Notes: generated by a model from the letters alone, not told the origin. Numbered from the stretch's first letter, positions 19,327 through 31,835 are shown. The stretch is DNA of 64,000 nucleotides from Bacteroides sp. (GCA_021771575.1 JAETOX010000001.1:62001-126000), one strand, 5' to 3'. Numbers and translations: made by a program.

Positions 19327-20421
19327 TCACAAAATCTCCCCATGATCCACAGCAAACAATTTATAATCCCCCCCCTGAGTATGAAGGATATCATCGATAT
19401 GGCCCCGGTTGGTATCGGTCAGAAATACCTGCCCGAACATCTCCCCCCCGACAATAGAAACGATCTGTCGCACCCGGTCGGTATCAAGCTTATCGAAAAT
19501 ATCATCCAATAACAATAACGGTTTAAGACCATTCATCCGGTAAAGCCAATCATATTGTGCCAGCTTCAAAGCAATCAGAAAGGTTTTCTTTTGCCCCTGC
19601 GATCCAATTTTTTTCACAGGATACCCCTCCAGATTCAAGGACAGATCATCCCGGTGTATCCCCACTGTGGTATACGTCAGCAAACGATCCCGTTCCATAG
19701 CCGCCTGCAAAGCCGCCAACAGATCCCCTTCTTTTACCGAAGGACGATAATCCAGCTGTACCTGTTCCCTACCCAAAGACAGTAATTCATAATAACGCTG
19801 AAAAACCTCCCTGAATTCCTTCAGAAAAGTAATACGCTCCTGGCGAATAAGCTCTCCGGATTCAGCCAACTGTTCATCCCAGATTCCGAGCATCTCCGGA
19901 TCGAGCCGTTTCCCGGCAGCCGACTTCAACAAACTGTTCCGTTGTACCAAAGCCTTATTATAACGAATCAACCGATGCAAATAATTCCGGTTGCACTGAC
20001 TGATGATGCCATCGATCAACCTTCTTCGCTCTTCACTTCCCCCATCGATCAGAGATACATCTTCCGGCGATATCATCACCAAAGGCAATAATCCGATATG
20101 TTCGGACAATTTCTCGTATGCTTTCTGATTTTTTTTGAAAATTTTTTTCTGTCCTCTCTTAATCCCACAATAAATCGCAACCTCCTCTTCCTTGCGCAGG
20201 TATTTTCCCTGAATGACAAAAAACGGTTCCTGATGCCGGATATTTTGTAAATCCGGTAAATTAAAGTAGCTTTTACACATGGAAAGATGATAGATGGCAT
20301 CCAAGATATTGGTTTTTCCCACCCCGTTATTTCCAACAAAACAATTAAATCCGCCTGTAAACGCCAAATTGGCTTCGGCTATATTTTTAAAATTAATAAT
20401 GTTCAATTCCTTCAATATCAT
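19327..20421 (-). CDS. recF: DNA replication/repair protein RecF
   Basis: MILKELNIINFKNIAEANLAFTGGFNCFVGNNGVGKTNILDAIY (Walker A) and LLLLDDIFDKLD; internal start chosen over 20469. Confidence 0.95.
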   Translation of the reverse strand: MILKELNIINFKNIAEANLAFTGGFNCFVGNNGVGKTNILDAIYHLSMCKSYFNLPDLQNIRHQEPFFVIQGKYLRKEEEVAIYCGIKRGQKKIFKKNQKAYEKLSEHIGLLPLVMISPEDVSLIDGGSEERRRLIDGIISQCNRNYLHRLIRYNKALVQRNSLLKSAAGKRLDPEMLGIWDEQLAESGELIRQERITFLKEFREVFQRYYELLSLGREQVQLDYRPSVKEGDLLAALQAAMERDRLLTYTTVGIHRDDLSLNLEGYPVKKIGSQGQKKTFLIALKLAQYDWLYRMNGLKPLLLLDDIFDKLDTDRVRQIVSIVGGEMFGQVFLTDTNRGHIDDILHTQGGDYKLFAVDHGEIL

Positions 20422-20570
20422 CCCTGACTTCTTTCCTATATCCGTATATTCTTCCACAAAATTAGTCATTTTCAGCTAAAACACAGAATTTCGTCCCAGG
20501 AATCTATGGGAAAGCCAAAGGTAAAGCATGAAAAATCAGGTCGGATATTTCTATATTTAATTAAAAAAGC

Positions 20571-20578
20571 TAATTTTG
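20571..20578 (+). promoter_or_regulatory. Putative -7 element TAATTTTG upstream of TPR gene
   Basis: Matches TANNTTTG; 47 nt before the start codon. Confidence 0.55.
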
Positions 20579-20624
20579 CAGGCTATTAAGAAGAATCTAA
20601 CCTGTCACTTATAACAAAAGAGAT

Positions 20625-21314
20625 ATGTCAAAAGAACAGAAAAAACATGAAGATGGTTTTGAGCAACTGGAAGGAGCACTTACCAGCGGGGAACAATTTA
20701 TCGAAAAGAACCAAAAGATGATTGTCAACTTTGTGCTCATCCTTATAGTTATTATTGCCGGTTATTTCGGCTACCAAAGATTTGTCAGCGAGCCCAAAGC
20801 AAAAGAGGCTGCCAATCAGATTTTCGGAGCACAAAATTATTTTGAGAGAGATTCTTTCAATTTAGCACTCAATGGCGACGGTAACATTTTAGGATTCGTG
20901 GAAATAGCCGATAAATATAGTTCTACTCCGACAGGCAATCTGGCCAATTATTATGCCGGATTATCGTATTTATACACCGGAGACTATCAGAACGCAATCA
21001 AATATCTGGAAAAATTCTCAGCAGACGATCTTTTGATGGGCAATATGGCCATTTCGAATATAGGAGATGCATACATGCAACTGGGAGATTACAAAAAAGC
21101 GGCCAGCTATTATAAGAAAGCGGCCGGCTCAAAAGCCAACGATTTTTCCACACCAATTTTCCTGATGAAAAATGCCATGGCCTTGGAAAAAGCCAACGAT
21201 TACGCCGGAGCTCTCAAAGTTTACGAACAGATAGAAAAAGATTTTCCAAATTCACCCGAAGCACGGGATATCGAAAAATACATCGAAAGAGCACAGCTAA
21301 AAATAAAGAAATAA
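20625..21314 (+). CDS. Tetratricopeptide repeat protein, single TM anchor
   Basis: TPR-like repeats (NLANYYAGLSYLYTGDYQNAIKYLEKF; GDAYMQLGDYKKAASYYKKAA) after an N-terminal TM. Confidence 0.85.
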   Translation: MSKEQKKHEDGFEQLEGALTSGEQFIEKNQKMIVNFVLILIVIIAGYFGYQRFVSEPKAKEAANQIFGAQNYFERDSFNLALNGDGNILGFVEIADKYSSTPTGNLANYYAGLSYLYTGDYQNAIKYLEKFSADDLLMGNMAISNIGDAYMQLGDYKKAASYYKKAAGSKANDFSTPIFLMKNAMALEKANDYAGALKVYEQIEKDFPNSPEARDIEKYIERAQLKIKK

Positions 21315-21317
21315 GAA

Positions 21318-21346
21318 AAGCCCCGATATCGGGGCTTTATTTTTTG
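21318..21346 (+). terminator. Rho-independent terminator
   Basis: aaagcccc-gatatc-ggggcttt followed by attttttg, directly after the TPR gene stop. Confidence 0.88.
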
Positions 21347-21422
21347 GGGGGAGGAGATAATGTGTGTGTAGTCTTTCTTTAACAGCCTTATATGAAGAAA
21401 TGTGATTACTCTTCACTATCTA

Positions 21423-21561
21423 TCACATTTTTCGGTTTTTGCCTACACAAAACCTTACATTGAACGGCAATGAATATTCGTCTTCGATTTTAGGCACATA
21501 GCCGACCCGTATCCATTTTTTGACGTCATTACCGATATATTGTTGATCAAGTATTTTTTGC
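21423..21561 (-). pseudogene. Short coding remnant (possible gene tail)
   Basis: Reverse frame reads VQKILDQQYIGNDVKKWIRVGYVPKIEDEYSLPFNVRFCVGKNRKM*; protein-like, but an in-frame stop lies 3 codons upstream. Confidence 0.35.
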
Positions 21562-21816
21562 ACTCGGCATTACAGGCCATTTTAAATCCGAAATGGCCTT
21601 TTTTGTTCAGTGTCTGTTTTTCTATTTGGAAATCATTTGAGAAAATCACGATTCCAGCTTCTTGCAGATTGGCATTATGGAATACACTAGATGAATAAAA
21701 CAAAAGTTACATCGACTTCGATAAAATACAGAATATATATAAACGCTAGAGAGGTATGACTAAAAACTTGGCAGAATCGTGCATTTGATTTTAACTTCAA
21801 TAAGGTACAAAAAAAT

Positions 21817-21847
21817 CGAAGGTGCCAAATACTTTTGGACACCTTCG
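21817..21847 (-). terminator. Bidirectional-type terminator hairpin downstream of korB
   Basis: cgaaggtg-ccaaa...tttgg-caccttcg flanked by A-run/T-run. Confidence 0.82.
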
Positions 21848-21871
21848 CATTTTTTATGATCGGAACTCCTG

Positions 21872-22936
21872 TTATTTCACTTCCCAAGTATCTCCGCTAT
21901 TGAGCAGATCTTCCATACAGTGAATTTTAGAAACTTTTTTCACTTCTTCGATCTGTTCATCCAAAGCCTGATCATAAGTATGTGCCTCTACATCGCGGAT
22001 CACACCAAGAGCTACCGGAAATTCAGGAGCTTTCATATTGACCAGCATCCAATGCAAGAAAGGATTGGGGTTATGCGCATCATGTACGAGAATATCGTCT
22101 TCAGTGATTCCATCTTTACCGATTTCTACCACTTTCAGTTCTCCGGTCTGCGCCAGCATCAAACCTTTATCTCTATTTTTTCCGAAGATCATCCGTTCTC
22201 CGTGACGCAGCACGATCTGCCGGTCGTCTTTCAATTCTTTGTCGGTAACGGCAGCATGAGCACCATCAGCAAAGATGACACAATTCTGGAGCACTTCCAC
22301 CACAGATGTTCCGTGATGTTTCACAGCTTCCTCCAATATCTGGGCCGTCAGATTGACATTGGTGTCAATGGAACGGGCAAAGAATTTCCCCTGAGCACCG
22401 ATACACAGTTCTCCCGGATTAAAAGGATGTTCGATGGTTCCGTATGGAGAAGTTTTCGTCTTCGTTCCCAGCTTCGTTGTAGGAGAATACTGTCCTTTCG
22501 TCAACCCGTAGATTTCATTGTTGAACAAAAGAATTGTGATATCTACATTCCGCCGGATAGCATGAATAAAATGGTTACCACCAATAGCCAATGCATCCCC
22601 ATCTCCGGAAACCTGCAAGATATTCAATTTCCGATTGGCATTCTTTGCACCGGAAGCAATAGCGGCAGCCCGACCGTGAATGGTATGGAAACCATAAGTA
22701 TTCATATAATAAGGAAAACGGGAAGAACAACCGATTCCGGAAATCACCGCCCAAGACTCTTTTGGATAACCAAGTTCGGCCATTGCCTTCTGCACGGCAC
22801 TGATGATACCGTGATCACCGCAACCCGGACACCATCTTACTTCCTGGTCGCTTTTAAAATCTTTCGGAGTATATTTTATTTCGTCCATAATAAATTTCTC
22901 TAATCTTTGATCGTTATTCGGCATAAAGCCACTCAT
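21872..22936 (-). CDS. korB: 2-oxoacid:ferredoxin oxidoreductase (2-oxoglutarate type) subunit beta
   Basis: KSDQEVRWCPGCGDHGIISAVQKAM; thiamine-PP binding GDGDALAIGGNH; true start may be 22888. Confidence 0.92.
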   Translation of the reverse strand: MSGFMPNNDQRLEKFIMDEIKYTPKDFKSDQEVRWCPGCGDHGIISAVQKAMAELGYPKESWAVISGIGCSSRFPYYMNTYGFHTIHGRAAAIASGAKNANRKLNILQVSGDGDALAIGGNHFIHAIRRNVDITILLFNNEIYGLTKGQYSPTTKLGTKTKTSPYGTIEHPFNPGELCIGAQGKFFARSIDTNVNLTAQILEEAVKHHGTSVVEVLQNCVIFADGAHAAVTDKELKDDRQIVLRHGERMIFGKNRDKGLMLAQTGELKVVEIGKDGITEDDILVHDAHNPNPFLHWMLVNMKAPEFPVALGVIRDVEAHTYDQALDEQIEEVKKVSKIHCMEDLLNSGDTWEVK

Positions 22937-24777
22937 TATTTCATCAATGCGCTGATCTGTTCTTTCAGTTCAACTACGGTAAACGGCAGACCGGCAACCT
23001 TATTTACCTGAGCATAATCGAATTGCGGGAACTTACTCTTCAGGTATTTTGCAAACTGTCCTAAGTTCAGCTCGCATACCACAATTTTCTTAAACCGGGC
23101 AAGTACCTCTCCGGTATTTTTCGGCAGCGGATTGATAAAATTGAAATGAGCCAGACTGACATCTTTTCCTTCAGCACGCATTTCCCGTACAGTAGAATAT
23201 AAATGTCCATAAGTACCTCCCCATCCGACAACCAACACATCTCCGCCTTCCGGATTACCGTATACTTCCTGATCCGGAAGATCGTTTGCAATACGGGCGA
23301 CTTTTTCTTCGCGTAAATCAGTCATCAACTGGTGGTTTTCCGGTACATAGCTGATATTACCGGTAATATTCATTTTCTCCAAACCACCGATGCGATGTTC
23401 CAGACCTTTGGTTCCGGGTAATGCCCATGTTCTTACCAAGGTTTCGGGATCCCGGGAATAAGGGTGATAATCGTCTCCCTCTTTGGCCACTCTCAGTTTG
23501 ATCTCCGGCAATTTGCTCATAGAGGGGATCAACCAAGGTTGAGCGCCGTTAGCCAGAAAACCGTCGGTCAATAAAACCACCGGTGTCATGTGCTCAAGGG
23601 CAATCTTACCAGCCATAAAAGCATAATCGAAACAGTTTCCGGAAGTACTGGCAGCAATCACCGGCATCGGACATTCACCGTTACGACCATATAAAGCCTG
23701 TAATAAATCGGATTGTTCTGTTTTAGTAGGCAAGCCGGTAGAAGGACCTCCCCGTTGTACATCCACAATCACCAAAGGTAATTCAGCCATAACAGCCAAA
23801 CCTGCTGCTTCGGATTTCAGAGCCAATCCCGGACCGGATGTCGTTGTACAGGCAAAATTTCCGGCATAACTAGCACCGATAGCCGTACAAATACCTCCGA
23901 TTTCATCTTCAGCCTGATAAGTCTTAGCGCCCAGATCCCGGCGTAACGCCAGTTCATGTAAGATATCCGTTGCCGGAGTAATCGGATAAGAACCACAGAA
24001 CAAAGGTAAACCAGCTTTTTCTGCAACGGCCAGCAATCCCCAAGCCGTAGCTTTATTTCCGGTAATGGTCCGGTATTTTCCTTTTTCGATTGTAGCAGGA
24101 GATACTTTAAAATGCGTTGCCAAAGCATGTACATTCGCTGCATAATTATAACCTGCTCTCAATACTAATTTATTAGCAGAAGCGATGGCCGGCTTCTTTC
24201 CGAATTTGATATCAAAAAACGATTCTGTATGTTCTACCGATTGTTCGAACATCCAGTAGATCATTCCCAAAGCAAACATATTTTTACACCGAAGAACCGA
24301 TTTCTGATCCAGCCCGGTTTCTTTCAATGCCTCTATGGTCAAAGTCGTCACTTTCACTGGTACCACATTGTAATCAGCCAATGAACCGTCTTCCAACGGA
24401 TTAGAAGTATACCCTGCTTTTTCCAGATGTTTTTCTGTGAAAGCATCGACATCCAGAATAATCGTACCGGCTTTCTTGGCCCATCTCAGGTTTGCCTTCA
24501 AAGCAGCAGGATTCATTGCTACAAGGACATCGGCGTAGTCGCCGGGTGTAGTAACACGCTCTTCTCCGATATGCACCTGAAAACCGGAAACACCACCTAC
24601 AGTACCTTGCGGAGCGCGAATTTCAGCTGGATAATCCGGAAATGTCGCTACATCATTTCCAAATAAAGCAGCGGTATCCGAAAATTGCTGCCCGGTTAAT
24701 TGCATCCCGTCTCCCGAATCTCCGGAAAAACGGATGACAACATCATGTTTTTCGATAACTTTTGTCTCTTGACTCAT
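22936..24777 (-). CDS. korA: 2-oxoacid:acceptor oxidoreductase subunit alpha (gamma-alpha fusion)
   Basis: VIRFSGDSGDGMQLTGQQFSDTAALFG; PITPATDILHELA; TTSGPGLALKSEA. Confidence 0.93.
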   Translation of the reverse strand: MSQETKVIEKHDVVIRFSGDSGDGMQLTGQQFSDTAALFGNDVATFPDYPAEIRAPQGTVGGVSGFQVHIGEERVTTPGDYADVLVAMNPAALKANLRWAKKAGTIILDVDAFTEKHLEKAGYTSNPLEDGSLADYNVVPVKVTTLTIEALKETGLDQKSVLRCKNMFALGMIYWMFEQSVEHTESFFDIKFGKKPAIASANKLVLRAGYNYAANVHALATHFKVSPATIEKGKYRTITGNKATAWGLLAVAEKAGLPLFCGSYPITPATDILHELALRRDLGAKTYQAEDEIGGICTAIGASYAGNFACTTTSGPGLALKSEAAGLAVMAELPLVIVDVQRGGPSTGLPTKTEQSDLLQALYGRNGECPMPVIAASTSGNCFDYAFMAGKIALEHMTPVVLLTDGFLANGAQPWLIPSMSKLPEIKLRVAKEGDDYHPYSRDPETLVRTWALPGTKGLEHRIGGLEKMNITGNISYVPENHQLMTDLREEKVARIANDLPDQEVYGNPEGGDVLVVGWGGTYGHLYSTVREMRAEGKDVSLAHFNFINPLPKNTGEVLARFKKIVVCELNLGQFAKYLKSKFPQFDYAQVNKVAGLPFTVVELKEQISALMK

Positions 24778-25217
24778 GATTAAATAATTGTAAATGTAAA
24801 AGGGATAATACCACTCTAATTATTTATTTAACTTTTTTATAACACTTCTTGTGCAACATTTTTATGTTTTAAAACATGGTAAAGGTAGCGAATCGTAGAT
24901 TCTAAACAAGTTTAAATTGAACATTTTTTCCCTATCACAGAGGATGTTGATTTTCAATGCTTCTGCAAACGTTTTTGTTCGTTTTCGGAAGTTTGCAAAA
25001 TAAATTCATTCTAAACAACTTCTAAAAAAACGACATTTTTCCGGAAAAAAGATGCTAACTATAAATGAATCGGTAACATGGCCTTTCATTTGATAAAGTT
25101 TTCCTGATTTCATTTTTTGTTTTTTTTAATATTTCTTGGGGTAGTCTGCTAAATATAAGGCCTTCGGTTTGACACAAATATGCCCCTTTTTCCGTATGAA
25201 TCTGAAAAAAGATATCT

Positions 25218-26714
25218 ATGTATAAGCTGATTTTGATTATATTGATTGCTGTAAGCCTAGGAAGTTGCCACTCCACCACTCCTGCTGATGAACCTCTGGA
25301 TCCTGGAAAAGAATTCCTTATTGCACGCAACCAAGTAGGGCCGGTCACCAAAGGAATGACTGTGAAACGATTGAAGGCCTTACTGCCGGACGACCGCATG
25401 AAGAAAATCACCAGCAGGGCGGAACTTGCTGCCGACCCGATAGACAATTACTATATTTATGACGATAGTTCGCGTTTATTGCTGATCATAAGTCCCCAAC
25501 GGAATAACGACGAAACATCGCGTATCAACAAGGTAATCATCAAAGATCCCCGCTTTGCTACTGAATCCGGAATCGGTTTATCCTCGCAGGTAGGCGAAAT
25601 CCGGGAAGCTTACCCAGATAGTAAAATCGTACCTGCTATCAACGACATCATATTATACATCCGCGAATTAGACGCTAATTTTGAGTTGGATGAACGCAAT
25701 CTATCTCCGCAAATCTGGAACGATACGACCGGAAATATCCAAATCGACAATATTCCGGGCACGACCAGCGTAAACGATCTTTCCATTGTTTGGACCTACG
25801 GGGCCCGCAACATCACCGATAAACTTTTTTGGAGCGATTTATTTCACCATTTCATCAATTGGGTCGTCACTCAAGTACCTGCGATCATCATCCTGATCCT
25901 GCTTTTATGGGGTCTATTGCGTTTACTCCGTTTTATCGTCAAACGTATCCGCAAAGGAGCTACCGACCGCCTTTATAGATCGAACAGAGATGATATTGAA
26001 GGACAAAAACGCATCAATACCATTGCCGAAATCATCCATGGAATAGGCCGTATATTTTTGTGGACGATCTTTATCCTGATGATTCTCGAAAAATTCAACA
26101 TCAATATCGCTCCTATTCTGGCCAGTGCCGGTATCGTCGGGCTGGCAGTAGGCTTCGGAGCCCAGGAACTGGTCCGGGATTTTATATCGGGATTCTTCAT
26201 GTTGCTCGAAGATCAAATCCGGGAAGGAGATGTTGCAATCATCAACGGAACAGGTGGTACAGTAGAAAAAATCGAATTAAGGACCACCACATTACGGGAT
26301 GCTTCAGGAGTTGTCCATATTTTTCAAAACGGTAAGATCAATACTCTTTCCAATATGACCAAAGAATGGTCTGCTATGATTGTGGATATCCGCACTGCTT
26401 ATAAAGAAGATACGGATCATGTAAATGATGTATTGCAACAAGTGGGAAACGACATGAAAAAAGATCCTGACTTCGGTCCGAATATTATCGGAATAGAGTA
26501 TTTAGGAGTGGACCAATTTGCCGACAGTGCCGTTATCCTAAAAGTTAAAATCAGCACCAAAGCCAGCCAGCAATGGAGTATCAGCCGGGAATACCGCCGT
26601 CGGGTAAAAAAAGCGTTCGACAGTAACGGAATCGAAATCCCCTTCCCGCATGTCAGCATATACACCGGCACTGTAACCAAACCGATGCCTCTGGAAATAG
26701 AAAGCAAGGGATAA
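25218..26714 (+). CDS. MscS-family mechanosensitive ion channel with N-terminal lipoprotein-like signal and periplasmic domain
   Basis: NIAPILASAGIVGLAVGFGAQELVRDFISGFFMLLEDQIREGDVAIINGTGGTVEKIELRTT; N-terminal MYKLILIILIAVSLGSCHS. Confidence 0.92.
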   Translation: MYKLILIILIAVSLGSCHSTTPADEPLDPGKEFLIARNQVGPVTKGMTVKRLKALLPDDRMKKITSRAELAADPIDNYYIYDDSSRLLLIISPQRNNDETSRINKVIIKDPRFATESGIGLSSQVGEIREAYPDSKIVPAINDIILYIRELDANFELDERNLSPQIWNDTTGNIQIDNIPGTTSVNDLSIVWTYGARNITDKLFWSDLFHHFINWVVTQVPAIIILILLLWGLLRLLRFIVKRIRKGATDRLYRSNRDDIEGQKRINTIAEIIHGIGRIFLWTIFILMILEKFNINIAPILASAGIVGLAVGFGAQELVRDFISGFFMLLEDQIREGDVAIINGTGGTVEKIELRTTTLRDASGVVHIFQNGKINTLSNMTKEWSAMIVDIRTAYKEDTDHVNDVLQQVGNDMKKDPDFGPNIIGIEYLGVDQFADSAVILKVKISTKASQQWSISREYRRRVKKAFDSNGIEIPFPHVSIYTGTVTKPMPLEIESKG

Positions 26715-26716
26715 AA

Positions 26717-27778
26717 ATGGCTCGCTTTTTAAAAAACAAACAAAAATCCAAAGGAGCGGCCCCCGGTTCCCTGATCTTTATCGGGCAGCAAAAGATGGAG
26801 AAAAGTGATATCCGCATTACCTTATATAATACAGACTTTATCAAAGAAGAAACACCAAAATCAGCAGACCACCTCGAAGAATATCTCTCAGCAGACCATA
26901 TTGCTTGGATTTCTTTATGCGGTCTGCATGATACACCATTGATCGGGCAAATCGGCATAAAATTCGAAATCAGTACATTAATCCTCGAAGATATCCTGAA
27001 TACCGACGAACGGCCGAAATTTATAGAAGACGACCATCACCTTGTTGTCATTCTGAAATCCTTGAATTTCAAACCGGAATTCCGGAAAGTACAAATCGAC
27101 CAAATCTCTCTGATTGTCGGAAAAAACTATTTGATTTCAATACAAGAAACCGAAGTCAATTATTTCGAAGATGTCGTCAAAAGATTATATGCCGGGCAGG
27201 GAAAAATCAGGAGTCTCCCTCCCGATTATCTGTGTTATACCCTAATCGATACTCTGGTCGATAATTATATCCTGAATATCGAAAAACTGGGAACAGTAAT
27301 TGAAGAACAAGAAAAAGAACTTCTCGTTACCAACAAAAAAATCATCGGAAATATCTACCATTATAAAACCGAACTATCTTATATCCGCAAAAATATCCGT
27401 CCGGTGAAGGAACTGATGACCCATTTCGTCACGTCAGATTCCGAACTGATCAACGACCGGACTTACAGTTACCTGCGCGATTTACAAGGTTTGGTTACAC
27501 AAGCACTCGAAGCTCTCGAAATTTATTACACGATGATTTCTGACCAACAAAACAGCTACAATGCCAATATTAGCAATAATGTCAACGATGTCATGAAAGT
27601 GCTGACGATTTTCTCCACAATTTTTATCCCGCTTACTTTTATTGTCGGGGTCTATGGCATGAATTTCGAATACATACCCGCCCTAAGACACCATTACGGC
27701 TATTTTTTCCTCTGGGGGATCATGGCTGTTATCGTGACTATAATGCTCATCTTTTTTAAACGGAAAAAATGGTTATAA
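26717..27778 (+). CDS. corA: Magnesium/cobalt transporter CorA
   Basis: C-terminal FIPLTFIVGVYGMNFEYIPALRHHYGYFFLWGIM with GMN motif. Confidence 0.95.
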   Translation: MARFLKNKQKSKGAAPGSLIFIGQQKMEKSDIRITLYNTDFIKEETPKSADHLEEYLSADHIAWISLCGLHDTPLIGQIGIKFEISTLILEDILNTDERPKFIEDDHHLVVILKSLNFKPEFRKVQIDQISLIVGKNYLISIQETEVNYFEDVVKRLYAGQGKIRSLPPDYLCYTLIDTLVDNYILNIEKLGTVIEEQEKELLVTNKKIIGNIYHYKTELSYIRKNIRPVKELMTHFVTSDSELINDRTYSYLRDLQGLVTQALEALEIYYTMISDQQNSYNANISNNVNDVMKVLTIFSTIFIPLTFIVGVYGMNFEYIPALRHHYGYFFLWGIMAVIVTIMLIFFKRKKWL

Positions 27779-27899
27779 AAATAATACTTATTTAACCCAT
27801 AATGGCAAAATAGCCGAAAGGGACAAAAGATCCGAAATTTTTCGATTCGTGGACCGTTTTGACTCTTTCGACTAAATTAGAGTGGCCTAAACAATAAAC

Positions 27900-29222
<1,323 letters not shown>

Positions 29223-29636
29223 TTATTTGCTGACACAAGTTACGACAAAAGAATGAGAAACCAGATAGACGATCGGAAGAATTAACTTTCCTTTATACAT
29301 TTTACATAAACCTCCTGTTTACATCACACCTTCTCCTCTCCCGAAAGGACAAGTTTAGCATTATAATATTCATACAAAAATTTTCTAATACATCAGTCCA
29401 AACATCCGCAAAGAATATTTAATTTGACTAAAAAGTAAATGATTAAAAGAGTGTGCAAATCCAGGGAAAGTCAGGGTTCACTGTGAATTACTAAACCAGA
29501 AAAAAATTTTGGAATAATGAACAAAAAACGTTTGTTCAAATTTGCCATTTCTTTGTAAAGAAAGAAATTATTATTCAATCAACAAAATTCTAAGCGGATA
29601 AATAACAAAGGCTATAAGGAGGCAAAAAAAAACACA

Positions 29637-29665
29637 AAAGCGGACCTTTAAGATCCGCTTTTTTT
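29637..29665 (-). terminator. Terminator hairpin downstream of rplQ (end of ribosomal operon)
   Basis: aaagcgga-loop-tccgcttt with flanking A/T runs on both strands. Confidence 0.82.
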
Positions 29666-29683
29666 ATCTGAAACCCTCGGGGA

Positions 29684-30172
29684 TCATTCAGCTTTCGGAG
29701 CTTCTTCCACTACCGTTGCTTCGGTCGTTTCGGCAGCAGCTTTCTTAGCGCCAGAAGAACGACGACGACGGGTTGTGGTTTTCTTCACTTCCTGTTTTAC
29801 TTCAGTATAAGTAGCATTGAAATCTACCAGTTCGATAATACAAGTTTCTGCATTATCACCCAGACGATTACCAGTACGCAAGATACGGGTATATCCACCG
29901 GGACGGTTTACAATTTTCGGAGCTACTTCACGGAAAAGTTCGGTCACGGCCTCTTTTTGTCCCAGATAGCTGAATACTACACGACGAGAATTGAGGTTAT
30001 CGTTCTTACTTTTAGTAATCAAGGGCTCGACATAAATTTTGAGCGCTTTAGCTTTAGGCACTGTTGTCGCGATCCGTTTGTGCAGGATCAAAGAAGCAGC
30101 CATATTCGAAAGCATTGCCTTGCGATGTGCAGAGGTACGGCTCAGGTGATTAAATTTCTTCTTATGGTTCAT
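29684..30172 (-). CDS. rplQ: 50S ribosomal protein L17
   Basis: [42 protein letters not shown]. Confidence 0.97.
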   Translation of the reverse strand: MNHKKKFNHLSRTSAHRKAMLSNMAASLILHKRIATTVPKAKALKIYVEPLITKSKNDNLNSRRVVFSYLGQKEAVTELFREVAPKIVNRPGGYTRILRTGNRLGDNAETCIIELVDFNATYTEVKQEVKKTTTRRRRSSGAKKAAAETTEATVVEEAPKAE

Positions 30173-30176
30173 GATG

Positions 30177-31169
30177 TTATTCCTTATCTAATTTATACTT
30201 AGAAACATCCATACCGAATTCGAGGTTGTTGTTTTCCAACAGAGCTTCCAGCTCAGTGAGCGACTTCTTACCAAAGTTGCGAAATTTGAGCAGATCGTTT
30301 TTGTTGAAACGGCACAACTCTCCGAGTGTTTCTACTTCAGCAGCTTTCAGACAATTGAGGGCGCGTACCGACAGATCCATATCAACCAGTTTGGTCTTCA
30401 GGAGCTGACGCATGTGCAACACTTCTTCGTCGAATTCTTCATTACCGTATTTATCTTCCGATTCAAGTGAAATCTTTTCATCGGAGAATAACATAAAGTG
30501 ATGAATTAGAATTTTAGCAGCCTCTTTCAAAGCATCGGTAGGAGCGATAGAACCATCGGTTTCGATTTCAAACAACAATCTTTCGTAGTCGGTTTTTCCT
30601 TCAACCCGATAGTTCTCTATTTCATATTTTACATTCCTAACCGGAGTATAAATGGCATCAATAGGGATAAATCCCGCTTCAGCTTCAGCCGGCATATTTT
30701 CAGTGCTGGGCACATAGCCACGACCTTTCTGAATCGTGATTTCCATCTGAAAATTCACAGACGGATCCATGTGACAAATAACGAGATCCGTATTGAGCAC
30801 TTCAAAACCCGTGAGGAACCGATTGATATCCCCTGCCTTAAAAGCTTCCTGACCGTCGATCAGAACCGTCAGCTTCTCATCCTCTACATCTTCCACTTTA
30901 CGTTTAAACCGAACTTGTTTCAGATTCAGGATCATCTCGGTAACATCCTCGATCACCCCAGGGATGGTGGCAAACTCATGTTCTACACCATGTATTTTGA
31001 TGCCGGTAATCGCGAAGCCTTCCAATGAAGACAATAGGATGCGCCGCAACGGATTACCAATAGTGATACCGTAACCTGGCTCGAGCGGACGAAATTCGAA
31101 TTTTCCGAATTTGTCAGTAGATTCGAGCATGATTACTTTGTCCGGTTTCTGGAAAGCTAATATTGCCAT
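30177..31169 (-). CDS. rpoA: DNA-directed RNA polymerase subunit alpha
   Basis: [29 protein letters not shown] and C-terminal domain [16 protein letters not shown]. Confidence 0.98.
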   Translation of the reverse strand: MAILAFQKPDKVIMLESTDKFGKFEFRPLEPGYGITIGNPLRRILLSSLEGFAITGIKIHGVEHEFATIPGVIEDVTEMILNLKQVRFKRKVEDVEDEKLTVLIDGQEAFKAGDINRFLTGFEVLNTDLVICHMDPSVNFQMEITIQKGRGYVPSTENMPAEAEAGFIPIDAIYTPVRNVKYEIENYRVEGKTDYERLLFEIETDGSIAPTDALKEAAKILIHHFMLFSDEKISLESEDKYGNEEFDEEVLHMRQLLKTKLVDMDLSVRALNCLKAAEVETLGELCRFNKNDLLKFRNFGKKSLTELEALLENNNLEFGMDVSKYKLDKE

Positions 31170-31185
31170 AAATATCTTTAATTTT

Positions 31186-31794
31186 TTACTTAGAATACAA
31201 TTCTACGATTAACTGTTCTTTGATGTTCTCCGGAATATCGCTTCTTTCCGGCACGTTCAACAGTTTTCCGCTCATGGAAGCTGCGTCCCATTCTAACCAG
31301 GAATATTTGCTGACCCGGTTGCTGCGTAAACTATCGGCTACTACTTCCAGCGCTTTTGATTTTTCACGTACAGCAATGATATCTCCGGCTTTAACAGCAG
31401 CAGAAGGAATGTTACAGATACCACCGTTCAATGTGATATGACGATGAGAAACTAACTGACGGGCAGCCGCACGCGTAGGAGCAATTCCTAAACGGTATAC
31501 GACATTGTCCAGACGGCATTCGAGCATTTGCAACAATACTTCACCGGTTACTCCTCCCCCCCGTTCTGCTTTCTCAAACAGGTTGCGGAATTGTTTTTCA
31601 AGCAAACCGTAAGTGTATTTTGCTTTTTGTTTTTCTTTCAACTGAACACCATATTCAGAGATTTTTCTACGACGACGAGCCAAGCCGTGCTGTCCAGACG
31701 GATAATTTCTCCGTTCCAGTGCTTTATCCGGTCCGTAAATGGGCTCACCGAACTTTCTTGCTATTTTAGACTTAGGTCCTGTATATCTAGCCAT
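31186..31794 (-). CDS. rpsD: 30S ribosomal protein S4
   Basis: [22 protein letters not shown]4 domain [31 protein letters not shown]. Confidence 0.98.
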   Translation of the reverse strand: MARYTGPKSKIARKFGEPIYGPDKALERRNYPSGQHGLARRRRKISEYGVQLKEKQKAKYTYGLLEKQFRNLFEKAERGGGVTGEVLLQMLECRLDNVVYRLGIAPTRAAARQLVSHRHITLNGGICNIPSAAVKAGDIIAVREKSKALEVVADSLRSNRVSKYSWLEWDAASMSGKLLNVPERSDIPENIKEQLIVELYSK

Positions 31795-31802
31795 TTTTTT
31801 AA

Positions 31803-31835
31803 ATTTTTGATTTCAGATTTTTGATTTCAGATTTT
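31803..31835. repeat. 14-bp tandem repeat (atttttgatttcag x2.3) in the rpsD-rpsK spacer
   Basis: Exact duplication 31803-31816 / 31817-31830. Confidence 0.85.

Noticed and set aside
21455-21703. 82-aa minus ORF
   Set aside because: Spans a terminator-like stem and overlaps a better protein-like remnant in another frame.
21920-22903. 327-aa plus-strand ORF opposite korB
   Set aside because: Antisense shadow ORF of a well-supported korB gene; composition is not protein-like.
27817-27872. Imperfect inverted repeat between corA and eno (cgaaagggacaaaagatccgaa / ttcgtggaccgttttgactctttcg)
   Set aside because: Most simply a degenerate bidirectional terminator between convergent genes.
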